From contig JBBTQE010000051.1 in assembly GCA_038065775.1 (NCBI GenBank), positions 1 to 12,532 of the forward strand: a stretch of 12,532 nucleotides of DNA, given 5' to 3'. Under the pieces are notes generated by a model. The model searched no databases and was not told where the DNA came from. It was given only the letters and a program-made list of their open reading frames with translations. The DNA comes from JBBTQE01 sp038065775 (GTDB lineage: Bacteria > Patescibacteriota > Patescibacteriia > Magasanikbacterales > GWA2-37-8). The position numbers and the translations under genes are program-made. Positions 1 to 5,553 of the stretch are shown one piece after another (within the stretch, counting starts at the first letter, position 1; the number at the start of each line of letters is the position of its first letter).

Positions 1-1
1 T

Positions 2-349
2 ATGGAAAATAATAAAAAAGAAAATCCATCGTTAAAAGATATTTACGAGCAGATTGAGATGTTTATGGAAGTTGCAGCTACGAAAGAAGGTTTACAGAAT
101 TTAAGAGCAGATATAAAAGAAGATATGAATGTGTTGAAGACAGAATTAAAAAAGGAAATTGGAACAGCTCGCGATATGGCATTTGTGCATGCGGATATCA
201 AATCAACAAATGCTGCCACAGAGTCGGGAATTAAAATTAATGCTCATGAGGGTCGTGATAAAAATTTTAAAGACAAACTTGTTTCGGTAATGAAAAATAA
301 TGAGTTAGCAAGCGCGCAAGAGCTAGAAGGTTTGGCACAAGCGATCTAA
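2..349 (+). CDS. Small hypothetical coiled-coil protein
   Basis: An open frame of 115 residues runs from an ATG at the very edge of the window to a TAA. The true start could lie upstream, outside the window. The protein is strongly charged and has no signal peptide or membrane segment. Residues about 10-55 look like one long amphipathic helix or coiled coil, and the phrase ATKEGLQNL resembles the 'TKEDLKNL' heptad style common in small Patescibacteria coiled-coil proteins (memory-based, not a domain assignment). The C-terminal part is Lys/Asn rich and ends in a short predicted helix. The gene is followed 20 bases later by a strong intrinsic terminator, which supports real transcription. No function can be given. 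Confidence 0.6.
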   Translation: MENNKKENPSLKDIYEQIEMFMEVAATKEGLQNLRADIKEDMNVLKTELKKEIGTARDMAFVHADIKSTNAATESGIKINAHEGRDKNFKDKLVSVMKNNELASAQELEGLAQAI

Positions 350-370
350 AACATCTACAGTTATCCACAG

Positions 371-394
371 CCCGCTTAAAAGGCGGGTTTTTTG
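371..394 (+). terminator. Intrinsic terminator after the first gene
   Basis: CCCGC (371-375) pairs with GCGGG (383-387) around a short AT-rich loop and is followed directly by a run of six T. This is a standard Rho-independent terminator. It closes the transcription unit of the small coiled-coil gene and insulates the mraZ promoter downstream. Confidence 0.85.
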
Positions 395-440
395 TTTTAT
401 CTTAGCCAATTTGTCGGCTGGCGGATATTGGTGACTGTTG

Positions 441-469
441 TTGACTTGTGTTTTGAAGTGGTGTAAAAT
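441..469 (+). promoter_or_regulatory. Sigma-70 type promoter of mraZ
   Basis: TTGACT (441-446) and TAAAAT (464-469) are separated by exactly 17 bases, giving a good housekeeping promoter with a predicted start near 476. This leaves a 5' leader of about 36 bases before the mraZ ATG. The -10 box and the start point lie inside the phased TGG repeat array, so a protein bound to the array would block RNA polymerase. Confidence 0.7.
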
Positions 470-493
470 GGAAATAGGTGGGAGAAAGTGGGG
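458..493 (+). promoter_or_regulatory. Probable MraZ operator: four TGG repeats at 10-bp spacing
   Basis: GTGG, ATGG, GTGG and GTGG begin at 458, 468, 478 and 488, exactly one helical turn apart. The geometry matches the E. coli MraZ operator (TGGGN repeats separated by 5 bases), and GAAAGTGGGG resembles the boxes reported for mollicute MraZ. The array covers the -10 box and the transcription start, which suggests autorepression of the mraZ-rsmH-ftsL operon. The same TG phase also continues upstream to 419; that extension is described as a finding. Confidence 0.7.
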
Positions 494-512
494 GACAGCC
501 AAATAGAATAAT

Positions 513-944
513 ATGTTCATCGGCGAATACTCGCACAATCTTGACGACAAAGGACGGCTGGCGATCCCGGTCAAGTTTCGTCGTGAATTAAGCAAAGGCG
601 CGGTTGTTACGAGAGGCCTGGATAATTGTTTGTTTCTCTTTACAAAAAACGAATGGGAAAAGCTGGCCGAGAAATTGGCCGCGCTTCCTTTTTCACAATC
701 AAACAGCAGAGCGTTCGCGCGCTTAATGCTTGCCGGAGCAATGGATGTTGAATCAGATAAACAGGGAAGAGTTATCTTGCCGGAATACTTGCGCAAATTC
801 GCAAATTTAAAAAAGAGCGTGGTTGTCGCCGGATTATATAGTCGTTTGGAAATTTGGGATGATCAGACATGGACAAAGTACAAGAGCCAGACAGAAGCCG
901 AGAGCGGAGCAATCGCCGAGAAAATGGCCGAGCTGGGCGTATAA
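513..944 (+). CDS. mraZ: Transcriptional regulator MraZ
   Basis: This is a 143-residue protein of normal family length with the hallmark N-terminus MFIGEYSHNLDDKGR. It has the two SpoVT/AbrB-like half domains, each carrying a D-x-K-(x)-GR signature: DDKGR at residues 11-15 and SDKQGR at 81-86 followed by VILPEYLR. MraZ is the DNA-binding regulator of the division and cell-wall (dcw) cluster and forms ring-shaped oligomers that bind short direct repeats ahead of its own gene; such repeats are present here. It is the first gene of the operon, with rsmH starting 19 bases after its stop. The ATG has no clear Shine-Dalgarno sequence, only an AT-rich leader. Confidence 0.97.
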   Translation: MFIGEYSHNLDDKGRLAIPVKFRRELSKGAVVTRGLDNCLFLFTKNEWEKLAEKLAALPFSQSNSRAFARLMLAGAMDVESDKQGRVILPEYLRKFANLKKSVVVAGLYSRLEIWDDQTWTKYKSQTEAESGAIAEKMAELGV

Positions 945-963
945 AATTTTAATGAGAGAGATT

Positions 964-1941
964 ATGCGCCATATCCCGGTTCTAAAAAATGAAGTTCTGG
1001 AATCTTTACAGCTCAAACCGGGCGACAATGTTGTTGATTGCACTCTGGGCGACGCGGGCCATAGTGAAGCAATGCTGGAAAAAATAGCGCCTGAAGGAAA
1101 ATTGCTCGGAATTGATTTGGATATTGAAGCGGTTTTAAGAGCGAAAAGATTTTTATATAGATTTGAAGACAGCGCTATTCTTATTAGAGATAATTTTGCA
1201 AATTTACAAAAAATAATTGAAGAGAATAAGTTCGCGCCGGTAAACGCGATTCTGATGGACTTGGGCTGGTCGTCTCCGCAGTTTGCAGAGAGGGGGAGAG
1301 GATTTAGCTTCCAAACCGATGAACCATTGGACATGCGTTATGACTTGTCTTGTCATTCCGAGAAGCGAAGCGACGAGGAATCTCTGTCGCAATCGCCAAA
1401 CGGACAGAGATCCTTCGTTCCACTCAGGATGACAACTCCGACCGCCGCCGACATTGTCAATAATTATAGCGAACAAGAATTAGCGAGGATCTTTAAAAAC
1501 TATGGGGAAGAAAATTTAGGCCAAGAAATAGCGGAGTCAATCGTTCAATTCAGAAAAAAAAAGAAGATAGAGCGAACGGGGGAGCTGACTGAAATAATTT
1601 TGGAGGTTTATAGGAAAAAGCTAGGCACAGAAAAAGAAGTTCCGTGGGTTGGCGGACTTCATCCGGCCACAAAAGTATTCCAGGCGCTTCGCATAGAAGT
1701 TAATCAAGAATTGGGAAATTTGAAGCGGGCGTTGCCGCAGGCGGTGGAAATTTTAGCAAAAGGAGGGCGATTGGCTGTTATCTCTTTTCATTCTTTGGAA
1801 GATCGCATCGTAAAACAATATTTTAAATCTAACAGGCAAATTAAATTGATAAATAAAAAACCCATTACCGCGAGCGAGGAGGAAACAAAACAAAATCCTC
1901 AAAGCAGAAGCGCGAAATTAAGGGTTGTGGAAAAAATTTAA
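964..1941 (+). CDS. rsmH: 16S rRNA (cytosine-1402-N4) methyltransferase RsmH
   Basis: RsmH (MraW) methylates N4 of C1402 in the decoding centre of 16S rRNA using S-adenosylmethionine. Family motifs appear in order: MRHIPVLKNEVL at the N-terminus, the SAM loop VDCTLGDAGHSEAML, an acidic IDLD, MDLGWSSPQF, GRGFSF and LDMRYD, TAADIVNNYSEQEL, PATKVFQALRIEVNQEL, GGRLAVISFHSLEDRIVK and a C-terminal RSAKLRVVEK. I chose the ATG at 964 (325 residues) over the in-frame ATG at 952 because it matches the usual MxHxPVL start and has a GAGAG sequence 5 bases upstream, while 952 has none. Residues 130-157 are a 28-residue insertion encoded by a palindromic repeat between LDMRYDLS and TPTAADIVN. All catalytic motifs remain, so the enzyme is probably active. 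Confidence 0.95.
   Translation: MRHIPVLKNEVLESLQLKPGDNVVDCTLGDAGHSEAMLEKIAPEGKLLGIDLDIEAVLRAKRFLYRFEDSAILIRDNFANLQKIIEENKFAPVNAILMDLGWSSPQFAERGRGFSFQTDEPLDMRYDLSCHSEKRSDEESLSQSPNGQRSFVPLRMTTPTAADIVNNYSEQELARIFKNYGEENLGQEIAESIVQFRKKKKIERTGELTEIILEVYRKKLGTEKEVPWVGGLHPATKVFQALRIEVNQELGNLKRALPQAVEILAKGGRLAVISFHSLEDRIVKQYFKSNRQIKLINKKPITASEEETKQNPQSRSAKLRVVEKI
1351..1434. repeat. Palindromic repeat element inserted in frame in rsmH
   Basis: An 84-bp element has near-perfect inverted ends: TGTCATTCCGAG on the left and CTCAGGATGACA on the right (10 of 12 positions match, both mismatches tolerable as G-U in RNA). It also has inner inverted arms around ATCTCTGTC (1380-1388) and GACAGAGAT (1403-1411). 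Elements with these ends recur, usually between genes, in many bacterial genomes and are often mis-called as ORFs (known from general experience). Here the length is exactly 28 codons in the rsmH frame with no stop. Removing it leaves an intact family-like junction, LDMRYDLS-TPTAADIVN. No target duplication is obvious. Confidence 0.85.
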
Positions 1942-1943
1942 AT

Positions 1944-2300
1944 ATGTCAATCAAGCGCCAAATACAATTTAAATATCAAAATTTTATCAAGGGCATTCAA
2001 TGCCTGTCATTGCCAAGGTGGGTTGATTCGCTGGCTATTAGGGTAGTAGTCGTAGCCGTATTATTTGTTGTTGGCGTCGCGTATATTGTAAAAACAGCAT
2101 CTTCCGCAACAAGCGGTTATGAAATGACAAAACTTGAGAAGCAGGTTGTCGCCCTTGAAAATGATATTCAAAAAGTTCAAATTGAAATCGCGGATAGCAG
2201 CTCAATAAAAAATGTGCAGAGCCGATTGGTAAAACTTAATATGGTTCCGGCAAATGGATTTAAATACCTCACGACCAAGTCCTCGGTTGCAAAGAATTAA
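1944..2300 (+). CDS. ftsL: FtsL/DivIC-like division protein
   Basis: This is a 118-residue bitopic membrane protein with a short basic cytoplasmic N-terminus (residues 1-30), one hydrophobic helix (about 31-50) and an extracytoplasmic coiled coil (about 58-97), ending in a VKLNMVPANGFKYL segment that resembles the 'A..LGM' end of FtsL proteins. FtsL joins FtsB/DivIC in the divisome and activates septal peptidoglycan synthesis. The ATG lies 2 bases after the rsmH stop, and the mraZ-rsmH-ftsL order is the classic start of the dcw cluster. Sequence identity in this family is always low, so the call rests on topology and position. A terminator follows directly; ftsI and the mur genes are not next to it. 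Confidence 0.75.
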   Translation: MSIKRQIQFKYQNFIKGIQCLSLPRWVDSLAIRVVVVAVLFVVGVAYIVKTASSATSGYEMTKLEKQVVALENDIQKVQIEIADSSSIKNVQSRLVKLNMVPANGFKYLTTKSSVAKN

Positions 2301-2306
2301 CAGAAG

Positions 2307-2326
2307 TCCCCGCGAGGGGATTTTTT
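2307..2326 (+). terminator. Intrinsic terminator of the mraZ operon
   Basis: TCCCC (2307-2311) pairs with GGGGA (2316-2320) around a GCGA tetraloop of the stable GNRA class, followed by six T. It begins 6 bases after the ftsL-like stop codon and cuts the dcw operon off there. Confidence 0.9.
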
Positions 2327-2340
2327 AGTATGTAAAGATG

Positions 2341-2349
2341 TGGTATAAT
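2341..2349 (+). promoter_or_regulatory. Extended -10 promoter of the clp-like operon
   Basis: TGGTATAAT is an exact match to the extended -10 consensus TGnTATAAT. The -35 position falls on the T-run of the preceding terminator and is weak, as is usual for extended -10 promoters. The predicted start is around 2356, which places the hairpin-rich leader (2359-2425) at the very 5' end of the transcript. Confidence 0.65.
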
Positions 2350-2358
2350 AAAATCAGG

Positions 2359-2425
2359 CGAGTATAGTATATGCTCGTATATATTATCGAGCGAACGACA
2401 TTATATGCGCCGAAGGCCATATAAT
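2359..2425 (+). promoter_or_regulatory. Hairpin-rich 5' leader of the clp-like operon
   Basis: Three hairpins with three-base loops can form. Hairpin 1: CGAGTATA (2359-2366) with TATGCTCG (2370-2377). Hairpin 2: GCTCG plus ATA (2373-2381) with TAT plus CGAGC (2385-2392). Hairpin 3: ATTATATG and GCC (2400-2411, one bulged C) with GGC and CATATAAT (2415-2425). Hairpins 1 and 2 share bases 2373-2377 and cannot form together. No T-run follows hairpin 3, so it is not a terminator. It could be a regulatory leader, an mRNA stabiliser or a small mobile palindrome; the sequence alone does not decide. Confidence 0.5.
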
Positions 2426-2435
2426 ATTTATATCT

Positions 2436-2804
2436 ATGTTTGTTTTGGTTCTGCAAAAGCTAGCGCTGGAATTTCTTTTGGATTTTTTTTATTTTCCGAT
2501 TTGGTGGTACACAGCCGGCGCTCTGCGAGCGTTAAAATGGTGCCTCAATCTTTTTAAGGATGGAAATCGCAATCTTGCGCCCGGACTTTGGCTGGCGAAT
2601 ATTTTTGTGCCAATGTTTGGGCAAAACGATTTGCAAGGCAGATTCATCAGTTTTATAATGCGTTTTTTTCAAATTATCGCTCGCGCGATCGGACTGGCGA
2701 TTTGGCTTATATTTTGTTTAATTTTATCTGCTCTTTGGCTGGCGATTCCGGTCTTGATTGTTTACGGAATTTTTGCTTCCTTTAAGTCTCCTTATGGAAT
2801 TTAA
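2436..2804 (+). CDS. Small conserved-looking membrane protein next to the Clp-like ATPase
   Basis: This 122-residue protein is rich in Trp and Phe. Hydrophobic helices span about residues 3-37 and 75-115; between them is a cytoplasmic-looking loop with GNRNLAPGLWLANIFVPMFGQ followed by DLQGRFISFIMRFFQIIAR. The Pro, Gly, Gln and Arg pattern in this loop looks like a conserved functional segment, not a simple anchor. I recall similar proteins beside AAA ATPase genes in Patescibacteria but cannot name a family. It is the first gene after the hairpin leader and overlaps the start of the Clp-like gene by 11 bases, so the two are translationally coupled and may form one membrane complex. The ATG lacks a Shine-Dalgarno sequence. 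Confidence 0.75.
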   Translation: MFVLVLQKLALEFLLDFFYFPIWWYTAGALRALKWCLNLFKDGNRNLAPGLWLANIFVPMFGQNDLQGRFISFIMRFFQIIARAIGLAIWLIFCLILSALWLAIPVLIVYGIFASFKSPYGI

Positions 2805-5535
2805 TAAAGCGCAAAATTTGGAAATCCTTTCATGCCCTGAATGTAAATCAGTCGGCGGTTCCGGCTATTTTCATTGCGCTGAATGTGGCGGAATGGCTAT
2901 GGGGAGATTTGCGCGCGGGATTTGGCTGTATTGGAAATATCCGCTCACGGCTTTTAATATCCATTTAAAACGAGGCAGACACAAACTGAACATCATTAGA
3001 TTAATCACCGGTTTAATTTTGTTTTTAAATTTTTGGGTTTGGCTTGGTTTCGCGATGAGTAAGCGCGGATTGCTCGGTGAAATAATTAAACCGGAAAAAT
3101 GGAGTGAAATGGTCGGCGCGTTCAGCCCGGCAATGAAATTTTTTTTCTGGTTCGGAATTTTATCTCTTGCGTATGTGTGGTATAGAATTTTAAGACAAAA
3201 ACAAACAGCAGGGTTGGTTGAACGGCATAAATTTAATCAAAGTGAAGCGCCATCCGGCGAAATTAAGGACTGGCTCGCGGCCAAAAGATCAAAACATAAA
3301 TTGAATGTGGCTTCAACTTTTACTCAGGAAGCATTGTCTGCCATTGGCGATGCTTTCATTCTCGCCGAAAAACAGGGGCAGGACAACGTTGGCGCCACGC
3401 ATTTTGTAATCGCATTGTTAAAATATAATCGCATCTCAAATATTTTCATGAGATTGGGAGTTTCCGCGAAGACGTTTGTCGGCCGAGTTGATTTGCTAAT
3501 TGAAGAACGTGGCAAAGGCGCGATTCCTCATGTTTCAGAAGAATTAAAGCAAATTTTATTCAAAGCTTACGAGGAGGCGTATACGGGTCATCAAGAGTAT
3601 GTTGGTTTGCCGGAATTGTTATTGTGCGCGATTGAGGAATCTCTCAAAATCAGACAGATTTTATTTGAATTGGAAGTTGATGAACGAAAATTAAAGAATG
3701 TTATTGAATGGGCGCGTATTCGCGAGCGTCTTTACAGGCAATATATGAAATTGCGTTCAGCCGCGAGTCATCATTCCAAACATGGAATGGATAAAGCGAT
3801 GACGGCGTTGGCAACTCCTTATTTAAACAGATTCAGCGAAGACATGACTTTGATGGCGCATTATGGAAATTTAGAACAGTGCGTGGCGCGCGAACGCGAA
3901 ATTCAGGATATTTATATGGCGGTTGAAGCTGGCCAGCATAATATTATTTTGGTAGGCGAGCAGGGTGTTGGCAGAAAATCTATTGTAGAGGGAATCGCGC
4001 AGGACATGCTTCGCGAAGACGTGCCGAAAGAACTGAAAGATAAGCGTCTGGTGCGAATCAGCGTTTCCGCTTTGCTGGCCGGCGCCAGTCCGTCGGATGC
4101 AATGGAGCGTTTTCAAAACATGCTGAATGAGGCCGCGCGCGCTCGTAATGTTGTTTTGTTTATTCATAACGTTCATGAATTGATCGGAATTTCAGTCGGA
4201 GAGGCGGGGAGCATGGATGTTGCCGGCGCGTTATCGGAATTTTTAGGAGGAAATCATGTTTTAACTTTCGCGACCACGACAAATGAAGAATATTCTCGTC
4301 ACTTTAATGGCACGGCTTTGGCAAGTTTGTTCACAAAGGTTGAGGTTCCTGAAATGGACGAAGATCAGGCAATAAAAGTTTTAGAATCAAAAGTCGGGTC
4401 GGTTGAACACAGGCACAATGTTTTCTTTTCTTATGATGCCATAGAAAAAGCGGTTCAATTAAGCATGAGGTATCTGCGTGAAGTCTTGTTGCCCGGAAAC
4501 GCGCTGGAAATTTTGAATGAAACAGCGTCTTATGCGCGAAATAAAAAGGGAATGAATTCATTGGTTAGCGCGGAAGAAGTCGCGGTGGTTATTTCAGAAA
4601 AGACAAAAATTCCGGTTACAAGTGTCTCTGGCAGTGAAGCCGAGAAATTGTTGCGCCTTGAGGGCGAGATGCATTTTAGGGTTGTGGGACAGGAGGAAGC
4701 CGTGCGTTCCGTAGCCAATGCTTTACGAAGAGCGCGGGCAGAAATTCGTTCGCAGAAAAGACCGATCGCGAATTTCTTGTTTTTGGGCCCGACAGGGGTT
4801 GGAAAAACAGAACTCGCAAAAACAATTGCCGAAGTTTATTTCGGCGGAGAAAACAAAATGACGCGCTTGGACATGAGCGAGTATCAGGATGCTTCCAGTT
4901 TGCATCGTTTGATTGGCCTGCCGGGCGAAAAAGGCAGTGGAATTTTAACCGAGGCGATCAAACGCACTCCGTTTACGCTTTTGCTTCTTGACGAGGTAGA
5001 AAAAGCCGATCCGAATATTTTAAATTTATTTTTGCAGGTTATGGATGACGGCCGGCTGACGGACAGCACGGGTCGGGTTGTTGATTTTACCAATGTTATT
5101 TTAATCGCCACTTCAAACGCCGGTACTTCTTATGTGCAGGACCAAATGTCGCAAGGAGTTTCCGGGGATATTATTAAAGAAAAATTATTGCACGGCGAAT
5201 TAAGACAATATTTCAGGCCGGAATTTTTGAATCGTTTTGACGGAATTATATTGTTTAAAGAATTAACCAGGGAAGACATAAAACAGGTGGCTTCAATGAT
5301 GCTTAAACATTTGGCAATGGAATTTGAGAAAAAAGGGATTGAGTTTACGGTTGAGGATGCCGCGCTTGAATCGTTGGCAGATGTTGGATTTGATCCGGAA
5401 TTCGGCGCCCGGCCCATGAGGAGAGCTCTGCAGGAAAAGATTGAAAATAAATTAGCGGAACTTGTGCTTGAAAAAAAACTTAAGCCAGGAGCAAAATTGA
5501 TCATTGGCGCTGATTGCGAAGTTACTGTAGTTTAG
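2794..5535 (+). CDS. Membrane-anchored Clp-family (ClpC-like) AAA+ protein with degenerate D1
   Basis: The 913-residue product has, in order, a zinc ribbon (CPEC at 14-17, CAEC at 28-31), two membrane helices (about 67-89 and 114-134), a Clp N domain of two repeats (about 166-310), AAA ring D1 (about 360-600) and ring D2 (about 640-913). D2 keeps Walker A GPTGVGKT (665-672), Walker B LLDEVEKA (D733, E734), RPEFLNR and sensor-2 GARPMRRAL. D1 is degenerate: Walker A reads GEQGVGRKS (388-396) where GxxGxGKT is expected, Walker B reads FIHNVH (H458, N459) where FIDEIH is expected, and the LERRF arginine fingers read LASLF. The KYRGE and GYVG pore loops, the ClpC M domain and a VGF-type ClpP loop are absent. 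The ATG at 2794 overlaps the previous gene by 11 bases; a TTG 12 codons upstream is less likely. Whether it unfolds protein or acts as a scaffold is unknown. Confidence 0.9.
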   Translation: MEFNKAQNLEILSCPECKSVGGSGYFHCAECGGMAMGRFARGIWLYWKYPLTAFNIHLKRGRHKLNIIRLITGLILFLNFWVWLGFAMSKRGLLGEIIKPEKWSEMVGAFSPAMKFFFWFGILSLAYVWYRILRQKQTAGLVERHKFNQSEAPSGEIKDWLAAKRSKHKLNVASTFTQEALSAIGDAFILAEKQGQDNVGATHFVIALLKYNRISNIFMRLGVSAKTFVGRVDLLIEERGKGAIPHVSEELKQILFKAYEEAYTGHQEYVGLPELLLCAIEESLKIRQILFELEVDERKLKNVIEWARIRERLYRQYMKLRSAASHHSKHGMDKAMTALATPYLNRFSEDMTLMAHYGNLEQCVAREREIQDIYMAVEAGQHNIILVGEQGVGRKSIVEGIAQDMLREDVPKELKDKRLVRISVSALLAGASPSDAMERFQNMLNEAARARNVVLFIHNVHELIGISVGEAGSMDVAGALSEFLGGNHVLTFATTTNEEYSRHFNGTALASLFTKVEVPEMDEDQAIKVLESKVGSVEHRHNVFFSYDAIEKAVQLSMRYLREVLLPGNALEILNETASYARNKKGMNSLVSAEEVAVVISEKTKIPVTSVSGSEAEKLLRLEGEMHFRVVGQEEAVRSVANALRRARAEIRSQKRPIANFLFLGPTGVGKTELAKTIAEVYFGGENKMTRLDMSEYQDASSLHRLIGLPGEKGSGILTEAIKRTPFTLLLLDEVEKADPNILNLFLQVMDDGRLTDSTGRVVDFTNVILIATSNAGTSYVQDQMSQGVSGDIIKEKLLHGELRQYFRPEFLNRFDGIILFKELTREDIKQVASMMLKHLAMEFEKKGIEFTVEDAALESLADVGFDPEFGARPMRRALQEKIENKLAELVLEKKLKPGAKLIIGADCEVTVV

Positions 5536-5553
5536 CGTTAGAATTAATTTGGT

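Noticed and set aside
361..369. TTATCCACA, an exact match to the consensus DnaA box, before the first terminator
   Set aside because: It is a single copy with no cluster of further boxes or AT-rich unwinding region, and a 9-base match is expected by chance about once in ten such windows. It would count only if conserved upstream of mraZ in relatives.
323..796. Minus-strand open frame across the mraZ region
   Set aside because: It is antisense to a certain gene, has no recognisable protein features and crosses the promoter and terminator; it is a shadow frame.
823..963. 5' extension of the rsmH frame, including the ATG at 952
   Set aside because: The extension overlaps mraZ out of frame and adds residues absent from the family. 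The ATG at 964 gives the conserved start and has the only purine box.
1204..1476. Minus-strand open frame of 90 codons over the rsmH insert, with peptides like SCHPEWNEGS and SLLGMTR
   Set aside because: This is the well-known spurious translation of the palindromic repeat element on the reverse strand, antisense to rsmH.
2758..2793. TTG start that would lengthen the Clp-like protein by 12 residues
   Set aside because: It deepens the overlap with the upstream gene, uses a rare start codon and adds no recognisable sequence; the ATG at 2794 is simpler.
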